This document shows positions 14,299-22,321 of a DNA stretch of 43,349 bases, one piece after another. A program made the position numbers and the translations under genes. Numbering within the stretch: position 1 is the first letter of the stretch; every line of letters starts with the position of its first letter. Below the pieces are notes generated by a model. The model searched no databases. It was given only the letters and a program-made list of their open reading frames with translations, and was not told the DNA's origin. The DNA is from an uncultured Clostridium sp. (lineage in GTDB: Bacteria > Bacillota > Clostridia > Oscillospirales > Acutalibacteraceae), in assembly GCA_958422185.1 (NCBI GenBank), contig CATZNW010000023.1:1-43349 (forward strand), written 5' to 3'.

Positions 14299-15705
14299 TT
14301 ATTCTTTACCGCTCCAGCAGTAGGTGCAAAGCTTTTCCTCGCCAATGCCTACTGATTCGATCAGATCGTCCAGTCTGTTGTATCTGAGCGATGTGAAATG
14401 AAGCTCTTTGCCGATCTCATCCACCATTTTTTTGTATTTTTCACTGTCCGGATCTGCATAGTCCCTAAGTGTTGCATCATCAGGATCTTTGCCTTCAAGT
14501 TTTTTGATGATGCGCCTTGTGATCAGCTCCATTTCGGATGAAGTGCGTGAAAAGTTCAGATATTTGCACCCGAAAAGAAGCGGCGGGCAGGCAGGGCGGA
14601 TGTGTACTTCTTTCGCTCCGCTTGCATACAGAAATTCCGTTGTTTCTCTCAGCTGTGTTCCGCGAACTATGGAGTCGTCTATAAGCAGCAGACTCTTGCC
14701 CTCAATGAGGTCATGAATGGGAATCAGTTTCATCTTTGCGATCAGATTGCGCTTGCTTTGGTGGGTCGGCATGAATGATCTTGGCCAGGTAGGCGTGTAT
14801 TTAACAAACGGGCGTGAAAACGGGAAGCCGGATTCATTTGCGTAGCCTATGGCGTGAGCAGTGCCCGAATCGGGTACGCCTGCCACGATATCCGGATGAA
14901 CATGATCACGCCGTGCAAGCAGTTTTCCGCAGTTGTAACGCATTTTTTCAACGCTTATGCCCTCATAGGAAGAAGACGGATATCCGTAATAAACCCAAAG
15001 GAATGTGCATATCTTCATATCTTTACCGGGAGCCACAAGAGTTTTTACTCCGTCTTTAGTCATTACTGCCACTTCGCCGGGACCGAGCTCTCTATAGTCG
15101 GTATATCCCAAGTTGAGGTAAGCAAAGCTCTCAAAGCTTGCACAGAAGCCTTCGTCTTTTTTGCCTATCACGATCGGTGTTCTGCCAAACCTGTCCCTTG
15201 CGCAGAATATGCCTTTGGATGTAAGTATCAGCATGCTCAGCGATCCCTCAATGATCTCCTGAGCATATCGTATTCCTTCAATAAAATTCTCCTTCTGATT
15301 TATGATGGCCGCAACCAGTTCGGTTGGATTGATGTCGCCGTTGCTCATTTCAAAAAAATGAACTTTTGATTTAATGATCTTTTCCACTATCTCGTTTGCG
15401 TTGTTGATCTTGCCGACCGTTGTGATGGCAAAAGTTCCGTGATGAGAGCGCACAAGTATCGGCTGTGCTTCAAAATCCGATATACAGCCTATTCCCAGTG
15501 TGCCGTGCATCTCATTTGATTCTTTTGTGAATTTGGTTCTGAAAGGTGCGTTCTCAATGTTGTGTATAGCTCTTTCAAATCCGCTTTTTTCATCATATAC
15601 GGCAAGACCAGCGCGCCTTGTGCCAAGATGAGAATGGTAGTCCACACCGAAAAACAGATCAAATACACAGTCCTCTTTCGATGCCGTTGCAAAAAAACCG
15701 CCCAT
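14299..15705 (-). CDS. PurF-like amidophosphoribosyltransferase paralogue lacking the N-terminal Cys nucleophile
   Basis: The 468-residue protein has a PurF layout: an N-terminal glutaminase-type (Ntn) domain and a C-terminal phosphoribosyltransferase domain with an intact PRPP loop (LLLIDDSIVRGTQLRE). True PurF matures to an N-terminal cysteine that hydrolyses glutamine. Here the protein begins MGGFFATASKEDC, so after Met removal the first residue is Gly and the nearest cysteine is residue 13. Glutamine hydrolysis by the usual mechanism is therefore unlikely. Cysteines resembling the Fe-S ligands of Bacillus PurF remain (KICTFLW, LFGCKYL, and LCTYCW at the end). The start at 15705 follows GGGAGG; an upstream in-frame ATG at 15789 lies outside the predicted transcript. 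The role may be ammonia-dependent or different altogether. Confidence 0.8.
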   Translation of the reverse strand: MGGFFATASKEDCVFDLFFGVDYHSHLGTRRAGLAVYDEKSGFERAIHNIENAPFRTKFTKESNEMHGTLGIGCISDFEAQPILVRSHHGTFAITTVGKINNANEIVEKIIKSKVHFFEMSNGDINPTELVAAIINQKENFIEGIRYAQEIIEGSLSMLILTSKGIFCARDRFGRTPIVIGKKDEGFCASFESFAYLNLGYTDYRELGPGEVAVMTKDGVKTLVAPGKDMKICTFLWVYYGYPSSSYEGISVEKMRYNCGKLLARRDHVHPDIVAGVPDSGTAHAIGYANESGFPFSRPFVKYTPTWPRSFMPTHQSKRNLIAKMKLIPIHDLIEGKSLLLIDDSIVRGTQLRETTEFLYASGAKEVHIRPACPPLLFGCKYLNFSRTSSEMELITRRIIKKLEGKDPDDATLRDYADPDSEKYKKMVDEIGKELHFTSLRYNRLDDLIESVGIGEEKLCTYCWSGKE

Positions 15706-15735
15706 AAAATATCCTCCCTTTATCTGTGCAACATC

Positions 15736-15774
15736 CGCCGCAATGCGGCGTTTTTCTTTGCCGGGTCTATTATA
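15736..15774 (-). promoter_or_regulatory. Promoter and leader hairpin of the PurF-like gene
   Basis: On the minus strand TGC precedes TATAAT (15769-15774), with a weak -35. Inside the leader lies a GC-rich hairpin (CGCCGC and GCGGCG, 15736-15750), about 30 bases before the start codon. Confidence 0.5.
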
Positions 15775-15785
15775 GCAGATAATCC

Positions 15786-15985
15786 CCAAAACATAAATAT
15801 ATATTTAGAAAAAATTTGCCCGCTTTTGCATATCGGTTCTTTTCACATATCCGCAACGGATTCGGAGCAGTAAAAAAAGCAGGATTTCATGCACTTTTCG
15901 CTGTTTTGCTATGTGCTTTACTGCGGCGGTCGGGATAGGATCGGTAAAAAATGACCCGCTGCGGCAGCTGCTGCCGGCAGCGGGT
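15786..15985 (-). terminator. Terminator of the flavin reductase gene and adjoining structured intergenic DNA
   Basis: The terminator proper is 15945-15985: ACCCGCTGC (15954-15962) pairs with GCAGCGGGT (15977-15985), and the minus-strand side continues CATTTTTTACC. Between 15867 and 15924 a second inverted repeat (GCAGTAAA and TTTACTGC) encloses about 42 bases. I see no gene in this interval. Confidence 0.65.
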
Positions 15986-16003
15986 GCGCTGCACGTATTT
16001 TTT

Positions 16004-16504
16004 TCAGTCACCCTGATAGGTGGGTGCGTTTTTCGGCGCTTTTCCTTTGATAACGTTGTGATAATACGCATATGTCATAGGTATGTCGTCATTAAGAACA
16101 TCGGCATCGGTAACTTCTCCCAAAAACACCGTATGTGTTGATGTTTCCATTTTATCTACAACTTTACAGGTTATGTAGCCGCTGGCTTTTGGCACGATCG
16201 GCAGCATACCCTTTATGATCGGGACAGAATCGGCAAACTTGTTGCTGTCACGGCCGCTTTTAAACCCAAAGTTTCCTATTACAAGCGGATCACAGTGTTC
16301 TCCAAGGATATTTATTGCAAAAACTCCTGTTTTATTTATGCATTCATTTGTAAAATTATCGTGATTGATCGAAACGGCAACGGTGGCGGGCGAAGAGGTT
16401 ATCTGCATTGCCGAATTTGCCGTGCAGCCGGTAGCTTTGCCGTCGTTCCATGTTGTTACCACGTAAACGCCGTAAGATAAATTATAAAGTGCGGATTTGT
16501 TCAT
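16004..16504 (-). CDS. Flavin reductase family protein (FMN-binding)
   Basis: The 166-residue protein has the flavin-reductase split-barrel pattern: LSYGVYVVTTW near the start, the FMN-contacting GCTANSAMQITSSP (about residues 26-39), VAVSINHDNFTNECI and FAINILGE. In anaerobes these flavoredoxins pass electrons between rubredoxin-type partners, NAD(P)H-linked proteins and oxygen-detoxifying enzymes. Some clostridial relatives end in a rubredoxin domain; this one does not. It lies just downstream of reverse rubrerythrin on the same strand, with a terminator between. It has its own GAAGGAG site before the ATG at 16504. A role as electron donor in the peroxide-stress group is a reasonable inference from position. 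Confidence 0.88.
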   Translation of the reverse strand: MNKSALYNLSYGVYVVTTWNDGKATGCTANSAMQITSSPATVAVSINHDNFTNECINKTGVFAINILGEHCDPLVIGNFGFKSGRDSNKFADSVPIIKGMLPIVPKASGYITCKVVDKMETSTHTVFLGEVTDADVLNDDIPMTYAYYHNVIKGKAPKNAPTYQGD

Positions 16505-16532
16505 ATTATATCTCCTTCAGAATAAATGAAAA

Positions 16533-16562
16533 CAAAAAATGCGGCAGAAAAACACTGCCGCA
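16533..16562 (-). terminator. Terminator after reverse rubrerythrin
   Basis: GCGGCAG and CTGCCGC form a stem; the minus-strand side continues ATTTTTTG. It may be leaky, as the flavin reductase gene follows closely and I see no separate strong promoter. Confidence 0.8.
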
Positions 16563-16584
16563 AATTATGTATCTGATTGTTTGA

Positions 16585-17124
16585 TTATTCGCCGAAATAT
16601 CTCTTAAGAAGACCTGCAAACGCTCTGCCGTGACGTGCCTCGTCTCTTGCCATTTCATGAACGGTATCGTGGATCGCGTCAAGACCCTGCTCTTTGGCAA
16701 GCCTTGCAAGATCTGTCTTGCCCTGTGTTGCACCGTTTTCAGCGGCAACGCGCATCTCAAGGTTTTTCTTTGTGGAATCGGTTACAACTTCGCCAAGAAG
16801 CTCTGCAAATTTAGCTGCATGCTCCGCCTCTTCATAAGCTGCCTTCTCCCAATAAAGGCCGATTTCAGGATAGCCCTCTCTGTGCGCAACTCTTGCCATT
16901 GCAAGATACATTCCAACTTCGCTGCATTCGCCGTTGAAGTTCTCGCGAAGGCCCTGAAGGATCTCTTCGCTTACGCCCTGGGCAACGCCTACAATATGCT
17001 CGGCAGCCCACGCCATTTCGCCGCCCTCTTCGCGCTCTTTCATAGCAGCGCCGCAGATGGGGCACTTTTCGATAGGTTCGTCACTTTCGTATCCGCATAC
17101 GGGACAATAGTACTTCTTTGCCAT
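16585..17124 (-). CDS. Reverse rubrerythrin
   Basis: Rubrerythrins reduce hydrogen peroxide (and O2, for the reverse type) with electrons from NADH-linked partners. The 179-residue protein has the rubredoxin-like Fe site first (CPVCGY at about 7-12 and CPICGA at about 21-26). The four-helix di-iron domain follows, with ECSEVGMYLAMARVAHREG, EKAAYEEAEHAAKFAELLG and MARDEARHGRAFAGLLKRYF. Classical rubrerythrin has the opposite order, so this is the reverse type found in clostridia. The start at 17124 follows AAAAGGAG. It lies 22 bases after perR on the same strand, which fits a PerR-controlled operon. Confidence 0.94.
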   Translation of the reverse strand: MAKKYYCPVCGYESDEPIEKCPICGAAMKEREEGGEMAWAAEHIVGVAQGVSEEILQGLRENFNGECSEVGMYLAMARVAHREGYPEIGLYWEKAAYEEAEHAAKFAELLGEVVTDSTKKNLEMRVAAENGATQGKTDLARLAKEQGLDAIHDTVHEMARDEARHGRAFAGLLKRYFGE

Positions 17125-17146
17125 AATAAAAAACTCCTTTTCAAAA

Positions 17147-17560
17147 TTAATTTTTTAATTTATTGTTACAGTCCGGGCATGTGCCGCTGTAATAAACGTC
17201 TTTTCGGGTAACGGAGAATCCGCTAAGCCCTTTGCTGACGGGCTCGGGAACCTCAAAATCATATATCTCGCCGCATCGGCTGCATATGAAATGTCCGTGA
17301 AACTGCACGTTGGCGTCATAATGGGTCTTTTCCCCGTCAATAGTGACGGGAATCAGGAATCCGCTTTCGCAAAGTGATTTTAAAGCATTATAAACGGTAG
17401 TTTTTGAAAAACTGGGGTTGTTTTTCAATACGCTTTCATAGATCTGAGAGGCGTCAGGATGGGTCCTGTGATTATAAACATATTTATATACTGCAATTCT
17501 TTGCGGAGTGGCGCGGAAATGTTTTTCTTTAAAAAGGGATATGATCTGCTCGTTCTGCAT
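17147..17560 (-). CDS. perR: PerR-type peroxide-sensing Fur-family repressor
   Basis: The 137-residue Fur-family regulator has an N-terminal winged helix (RATPQRIAVYKYV, KTTVYNALKSL) and a metal-binding C-terminal half. Structural zinc cysteines are CSRC (about residues 93-96) and CPDC (about 129-132). The sensing site resembles PerR rather than Fur: His in THPDASQIYE, the Asp of HYDANVQFHGHF with its two His residues, and Asp in EIYDFEV where Fur carries Glu. It starts at ATG 17560 behind AAGGTGG. Reverse rubrerythrin follows in the same transcript. A PerR-box-like palindrome overlaps its predicted transcription start, consistent with autoregulation. Naming it perR rather than a paralogue rests on these residues. 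Confidence 0.88.
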   Translation of the reverse strand: MQNEQIISLFKEKHFRATPQRIAVYKYVYNHRTHPDASQIYESVLKNNPSFSKTTVYNALKSLCESGFLIPVTIDGEKTHYDANVQFHGHFICSRCGEIYDFEVPEPVSKGLSGFSVTRKDVYYSGTCPDCNNKLKN

Positions 17561-17588
17561 CGAGCACCACCTTGCATTTATTATTATC

Positions 17589-17603
17589 TTGTATCAAATA
17601 CAA
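17589..17603. promoter_or_regulatory. PerR-box-like operator
   Basis: TTGTATCAAATACAA is an inverted repeat (6-3-6) matching 9 of the 14 specified positions of the Bacillus PerR consensus TTATAATNATTATAA. It overlaps the predicted transcription start of perR. Confidence 0.55.
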
Positions 17604-17607
17604 TTTA

Positions 17608-17635
17608 AGTATATCATAAAAAAATGATTTGTCAA
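17608..17635 (-). promoter_or_regulatory. Promoter of perR and reverse rubrerythrin
   Basis: On the minus strand TTGACA (17630-17635) is followed after 16 bases by TATACT (17608-17613), preceded by TGA. Confidence 0.75.
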
Positions 17636-17651
17636 CACTTTTTTTAAAAAT

Positions 17652-17680
17652 TTGACTAAATTATTCAGATTTGGTATCTT
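17652..17680 (+). promoter_or_regulatory. Promoter of the PIG-L deacetylase gene
   Basis: TTGACT (17652-17657) is followed after 17 bases by TATCTT (17675-17680). The predicted start near 17687 lies between this and the GTG start at 17707, which rules out the upstream TTG at 17671 and disfavours the ATG at 17686. Confidence 0.65.
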
Positions 17681-17706
17681 ATGTAATGGAAAAGGAGAAA
17701 TGCCCT

Positions 17707-19743
17707 GTGATAAATGTTGACTGGAAAAAAATAAAGCCTTATGAAAAAGCAAGTTTTGCCGTTCCCGTTATCGCTCTTCTGACCGCAGTGTTTCTGGTTT
17801 CTATAGCCGTTGCTTTCATCAATCCTCTTTTATATATGCCGCTGAAAGTTCTTACTGCCGTGTTTGTGTTCATAACTGTTGCTTTCGGGGTTCATATAGA
17901 ATCCCGCATGCTGCAGATCTATTTGCTCTTAGGCGTGCTGGATATATCCATGCTGGCGGCAGTGCTTATGCCGTTTCCCACAGGCCTTACGGTTTTCTTT
18001 TTTGCCGCGTCCCTAATTGCCGCGCTTGCGTCAGCAGGTCTCGCGGTTTTCGGCAGCGTGTTTTTTTCAAAGGACACGCTTTATGATTTCCCTCAGGCGA
18101 ACAGAAAAAATGTTTTCGCCGGTAAAAACGTTATGTTTTTTGCTCCCCATGAAGATGACGAGATCAATCTTTACGGAGGAATTATTGAGCAATATGTTAA
18201 AAACGGCTCGCAGGTCAGGATTGTTTTTTCAACAAACGGTGATTTTTACGGTCTTGGGAAGCTCAGGATCAAAGAGGCGCTTTCCGTAGCTGAAAGTTAC
18301 GGCATTTCAAAGGAGAATGTGATCTTTCTTGGCTTCAGTGACAGCATTACGGATAAAAACGGACGTCATATTTATAACGCTGCGGATGATGAGGTCATCG
18401 AATCCGCAGCAGGGTATACAAAAACCTATTGTTCCTGCGGGAAAGAACCGCTTTGCGGCTGCGATTTTACCAGAAGCAATTATCTTAACGCTTTTATAAC
18501 TGTTATAGAAAGATACAGTCCGGATACGATCTTCTGCTGTGATTATGACGGCCATGCGGATCACCGTGCCATAAGCCTGTTCTTTGAGGAGGCGCTCGGG
18601 CGGATAATGAAGAGCAGACCGTTTTATACGCCGCTTGTTTTTAAAGGCTTTGCCTATTCTACGGCATGGGATGGCCCGGCAGATTATTACAGCCTTAATG
18701 CGCTTTCAACTTGCCTGAAAGAACCGAGCGATCATATGCGGGAAACAAATGTATATCTGTGGGATCAGAGAGTGCGTTTTCCGGTAGCCGGGGAAAGTCT
18801 TTCCCGTGTAATGCAGAATGCCTCGGGGTATCGTGCTATGCAGAAGTATTCCAGCCAAACGGCAACCGATCACGCCAACGGAATAATGAATTCCGATAAG
18901 GTCTTTTGGCTGAGAAGAACAGACAGTGTGCTGCGCAGCGCCGATATCACTGCATCAAGCGGGAATCCCTCGCATCTTGCCGATTTCAAACTGGTCGACA
19001 GCAATGATATTAAGAACGATCAGGGACTGCCGTTAAAAGGTCTGTGGCGTGCAGATGTGAACGATGAAAAAAGAATAGTTGCTTTTAAGCTGCCGGAAAA
19101 GCAAAGGATATGCCGTCTTGTTATCTATGAAGATCCGCGGCAGGAAAACCATATTATAAATGCCCAGATCATGGCGGGGCGCGTTTCTTACAATACCGGT
19201 GAACTGAATAACGGCGGGCCTACCGTGTTTGAATTCCCGCCTGTTGATACGGATATAATAGGTATAAGAATAAAAAACTGCACCGGCGAATGCGCTCTTT
19301 TGAAGGTGGAGGCATTTACTCAGCCTGAGAGTAACAAGGCGGAATTCATAAAGGTGCAAAACTCAAACGGTGATTTTTGCTATGATTATATTGTGAATAA
19401 ATCAGGTAGGGAACAGTTTGCAGTCTATACTTTCCCAAATCAGAAAGATTTCGACTTTACCGCTGAAAGCAGCGACGAAGGTGTGGTCTGTTCTGTTGAA
19501 AACGGTGTGATAAATATCTATTGCCCAGAGGATGAAAGCGCCGTTATCACCGTAAGATCAAAACAGGATCCCGATATTTATGATCAGTTTACCGTCAGAA
19601 ATCCGGATGAGCGCGAGAGATACATTCTGGCTTTTAAGCAAAATAACGAGCAGAAAATGTGGTCATTTTCCATGCAGTGGGATTATTACCGCGGGCTTGT
19701 CCGCCGGCTCGGCGTCTATATGCCCCATAAAAAGACAAAATAA
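17707..19743 (+). CDS. Membrane-anchored PIG-L-family deacetylase
   Basis: The 678-residue protein has about four hydrophobic segments in its first 120 residues. A PIG-L/LmbE-type domain follows, with a metal site APHEDDE near residues 146-152 (the family norm is HPDDE; the metal-binding His and Asp are kept) and a second His block DYDGHADHRA near 281. PIG-L enzymes remove N-acetyl groups from GlcNAc-type sugars. An insertion with a cysteine cluster (CSCG, CGC) lies in between. The C-terminal 300 residues look like beta-sandwich or discoidin-like modules. The GTG start is chosen for its GGAG site and promoter position. A cell-envelope polysaccharide or glycolipid is the likely substrate (inference); the catalytic domain's side of the membrane is uncertain. 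Confidence 0.8.
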   Translation: MINVDWKKIKPYEKASFAVPVIALLTAVFLVSIAVAFINPLLYMPLKVLTAVFVFITVAFGVHIESRMLQIYLLLGVLDISMLAAVLMPFPTGLTVFFFAASLIAALASAGLAVFGSVFFSKDTLYDFPQANRKNVFAGKNVMFFAPHEDDEINLYGGIIEQYVKNGSQVRIVFSTNGDFYGLGKLRIKEALSVAESYGISKENVIFLGFSDSITDKNGRHIYNAADDEVIESAAGYTKTYCSCGKEPLCGCDFTRSNYLNAFITVIERYSPDTIFCCDYDGHADHRAISLFFEEALGRIMKSRPFYTPLVFKGFAYSTAWDGPADYYSLNALSTCLKEPSDHMRETNVYLWDQRVRFPVAGESLSRVMQNASGYRAMQKYSSQTATDHANGIMNSDKVFWLRRTDSVLRSADITASSGNPSHLADFKLVDSNDIKNDQGLPLKGLWRADVNDEKRIVAFKLPEKQRICRLVIYEDPRQENHIINAQIMAGRVSYNTGELNNGGPTVFEFPPVDTDIIGIRIKNCTGECALLKVEAFTQPESNKAEFIKVQNSNGDFCYDYIVNKSGREQFAVYTFPNQKDFDFTAESSDEGVVCSVENGVINIYCPEDESAVITVRSKQDPDIYDQFTVRNPDERERYILAFKQNNEQKMWSFSMQWDYYRGLVRRLGVYMPHKKTK

Positions 19744-19925
19744 TGCATACCAGTCCGCCGAGTTCGCTGCGCGTTGTTCGTGCGGGCTTTACTTTTAACA
19801 TTTTAACAACATTTTGTAAGTATTTTAAAAACAAATTACATTTATAATATTGTTATAAAGATCGTATGTATTTGGCAACAATAAATATATGGAAAGAAAT
19901 TTTTTACAATCGGGAGGTGGTTTCC
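19744..19925 (+). promoter_or_regulatory. Intergenic region with -10 element before the 49-residue gene
   Basis: A TATAAT at 19843-19848 lies upstream of the small gene; the -35 is unclear. No convincing terminator follows the PIG-L gene. Confidence 0.3.
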
Positions 19926-20075
19926 TTGCATACATCGGATAAGCAGGCATTGATAAATCTTGCCGTGTTAACTGTTAAGTTTATGAAAAACAGCGGAAAA
20001 ACAGATGAGGAAGTAAAGTATATATTATCCAAAAGACTCAATTTTTCTGATGTTATGATAGAACAGATCATGTAA
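19926..20075 (+). CDS. Small protein of unknown function, 49 aa
   Basis: The open frame continues upstream to an ATG at 19866. The start used here is TTG at 19926, because an excellent ribosome binding site (GGGAGGTGG, 19912-19920) lies at the right distance before it and before no other start. The 49-residue product (beginning MHTSDKQALINL) is predicted wholly helical, with a pattern like VKYILSKRLNFSDVMIEQIM at the end. I recognise no family. It is followed by a strong terminator. Monocistronic and well expressed by its signals, it may be a regulatory or structural small protein. Confidence 0.6.
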   Translation: MHTSDKQALINLAVLTVKFMKNSGKTDEEVKYILSKRLNFSDVMIEQIM

Positions 20076-20090
20076 AAAACCTTTCAACAT

Positions 20091-20131
20091 AAAAAAGCTC
20101 CGTCTTATAATTATTAAGACGGAGCTTTTGT
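20091..20131. terminator. Bidirectional terminator
   Basis: AAAAGCTCCGTCTTA (20093-20107) and TAAGACGGAGCTTTT (20115-20129) form a perfect 15-bp stem with a 7-base loop. It serves the small gene on the plus strand and the ABC permease on the minus strand. Confidence 0.92.
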
Positions 20132-20138
20132 CATATCT

Positions 20139-21380
20139 TTATGAATTTTTAAGCGCTTTCAGAATTGCGCTGAATTTGGGCGTTGTGCCGTAAAGCAGTA
20201 CGCCCACTCTGTATATCTTAGCGCTCAGAACTCCTATGCCGATAACGCTTGCCGCAAGTATTGCAACCGAAATGATTATTTCATATACAGGCACTGTGCT
20301 CATCGCGATCCTTGTAAACATTGCCATGGGGGATGTGAAGGGAATATATGAGCAGATCTTGAGCGCTATGTTATCCACCTCGCCGCTGCTCATAGAGAAG
20401 ATAACCACCATAAATGCCGCTATGAAAAGCAGCGTTAAAGGCATGGAAAGCGTGTTTATGTCCTCTACCTTATTTGCCGTTGATCCGAGAGCTCCGTAAA
20501 GGCATGCATAGATCATAAAGCCCAGAACAAAGAATAAAACCATATACAGCAGCAGGCTCAGCGGCATATCAAATATGGATTCAACTATTGCATTGCCGCT
20601 CCAGTAGGGTCTGTTTATATTGTAAAAAACATATGCGCTGCCGAAAACCGCAATCAGCTGAATGAATCCCGCAAGGCAAGCCGCCGTGATCTTGCCGAAC
20701 ATCATTGCCGTTGGTTTTGCGCTTGTGATAAGCAATTCCATTGCGCGCGAGCTTTTTTCCGTTGCAACGCTTGTTGCAACAAGCTGCCCGTACATAATGA
20801 TCATCATATAAAGCGCAAAGATCATTATATATGTGTAAAAAAAGTTCTGGCTGTGATCCTTGCCAAGGCTCTCTACTGTGCTTTGCGGTGTAACCGAGAG
20901 TATTTCCTGAGCTTCATAGGGTGTTATTCCATGCTGAGAAATAGCGTCTATTCTGTATAACTGCTGCAAGGCGGTATCTGCCGCCGCGGTATTGGTATCA
21001 TACATTGTAAGGTTGCCTACCAAATATGTGTAATCCGTCAGGCTGTGGATTATAAATGCGCAGTCGGCATTCCCGGAAGTGATCTGATTCTTTATGTTGT
21101 TCTCATCTGTTCCGATCTCTATCCTATAATCCGGAAACGCGGCCTGAAATGCCTGTATGACTGCCGGACTTTCATTATCGTCAAAAAGAACATACATAAC
21201 GGGCAGATCAGTATTGCCGGAATCGGTATTGCCTGCGCCGCTTTCCGAGCCTGCCGCAAATCTAGGGAAAAACATAACTATTGCAATGATCACAACAAGG
21301 CATAAGGTAAGGCCCACAAAAACTTTGTTCTGAAAATAATTGTTGAGTTCAAATTTCAGTATGGTTTTAAACTGTTTCAT
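20139..21380 (-). CDS. ABC-2 type transporter permease (NatB/YhaP-like)
   Basis: The 413-residue protein has one membrane helix near the N terminus (about residues 21-40), a large outside domain (about 45-180), and five or six helices in the C-terminal half. This is the ABC-2/NatB arrangement of exporters. The cytoplasmic coupling region reads TEKSSRAMELLITS, the conserved pattern of the family. It lies 11 bases after the ATPase gene on the same strand. Such pairs export Na+, antibiotics or peptides; the substrate is unknown. The structured leader upstream of the ATPase would control both genes. Confidence 0.88.
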   Translation of the reverse strand: MKQFKTILKFELNNYFQNKVFVGLTLCLVVIIAIVMFFPRFAAGSESGAGNTDSGNTDLPVMYVLFDDNESPAVIQAFQAAFPDYRIEIGTDENNIKNQITSGNADCAFIIHSLTDYTYLVGNLTMYDTNTAAADTALQQLYRIDAISQHGITPYEAQEILSVTPQSTVESLGKDHSQNFFYTYIMIFALYMMIIMYGQLVATSVATEKSSRAMELLITSAKPTAMMFGKITAACLAGFIQLIAVFGSAYVFYNINRPYWSGNAIVESIFDMPLSLLLYMVLFFVLGFMIYACLYGALGSTANKVEDINTLSMPLTLLFIAAFMVVIFSMSSGEVDNIALKICSYIPFTSPMAMFTRIAMSTVPVYEIIISVAILAASVIGIGVLSAKIYRVGVLLYGTTPKFSAILKALKNS

Positions 21381-21391
21381 TTTTGCCCTCC

Positions 21392-22282
21392 CTATACCTG
21401 ATCTCCTGCGTATTCAACAAATATGTCATTCAATGACGGTTCAAAGATCCTGACAGATTCCATTTTGTATCTGCCCGCGATCTTCAGCATTTCACTCTGA
21501 GGCGAACCGTTTTCCGCAAGCTGAATTATAAATTCGCCGTCTTCGGTTTCACTGCATCTTGAACCGTATTCTGCAATCAGTTTTTCTTTTTCGGAAGAAC
21601 GCAGAGCGATTTTATTTCCGTTCATGCTGTGCTTGATCTCCTTAAGATCTCCGCTCATTACTATTTTTCCGCCGTTTAATATAGCAATCCGGTCGCAGAA
21701 TTCCTCAATATAGTTCATTTGGTGGCTAGAAAACAGCACGACCTTTCCGCGGCCTATCTCTTCTTTTACAACGTCCTTAAGCAACATAGCGTTAACAGGA
21801 TCAAGTCCGGAAAACGGTTCGTCAAGAATAATGATCTCGGGGTCATGCGCCAGCGCCGTTATAAGCTGTATCTTCTGCTGGTTGCCTTTTGAAAGGGTGT
21901 TTAGCTTTTTGGTTTTATATTCGGTCATTCCCAGCCGTTTAAGCCAGAAATCGATTGATCTTTGTGCGTCCTTTGGATTCATTCCGTTAAGTTCCGCAAA
22001 ATATAACAGCTGGTCATTTATCTTTTTCTTTGGGTAAAGGCCGCGTTCCTCCGGCAGATAGCCTAATTTGATCCTTTTATAGTCTATTTTTCTGCCGTTT
22101 ATAAGAATTTCGCCCCCGTCTGCCGGGAACACGTTCATCAGTATTCTGATCGTTGTTGTTTTGCCAGCTCCGTTTCTGCCCAGCAGGCCAAAAGCTGTAC
22201 CGCTTTCCGCACAGAACGATATGCCCTTCAGAACCTCTTTGCCCGTAAAGCTTTTGGTTATATTTTTCAGTTCAAGCTTCAT
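21392..22282 (-). CDS. ABC transporter ATP-binding protein (NatA/YhaQ-like)
   Basis: The 296-residue ATPase has Walker A (GLLGRNGAGKTTTIRI, about residues 33-48), a Q-loop region (GYLPEERGLYPK), the signature LSKGNQQKIQ, Walker B (PEIIILDEPFSGLDP) and the switch His in FSSHQM. The C-terminal 80 residues form the extra domain usual for ABC-2 exporters. An upstream in-frame ATG at 22351 exists, but the ATG at 22282 has GGAGGA in front, and the longer form would translate through a leader terminator. It pairs with the downstream permease. Confidence 0.92.
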   Translation of the reverse strand: MKLELKNITKSFTGKEVLKGISFCAESGTAFGLLGRNGAGKTTTIRILMNVFPADGGEILINGRKIDYKRIKLGYLPEERGLYPKKKINDQLLYFAELNGMNPKDAQRSIDFWLKRLGMTEYKTKKLNTLSKGNQQKIQLITALAHDPEIIILDEPFSGLDPVNAMLLKDVVKEEIGRGKVVLFSSHQMNYIEEFCDRIAILNGGKIVMSGDLKEIKHSMNGNKIALRSSEKEKLIAEYGSRCSETEDGEFIIQLAENGSPQSEMLKIAGRYKMESVRIFEPSLNDIFVEYAGDQV

Positions 22283-22295
22283 ATGTTTCCTCCGT

Positions 22296-22321
22296 AAAAA
22301 ATGCGCGGCATGGGCCGCGCA
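22296..22321 (-). terminator. Leader terminator just before the ABC ATPase ribosome binding site
   Basis: On the minus strand TGCGCGGC and GCCGCGCA form an 8-bp GC-rich stem with a 4-base loop, followed by six T residues and then ACGGAGG. A terminator placed between promoter and ribosome binding site implies attenuation control. Confidence 0.75.
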
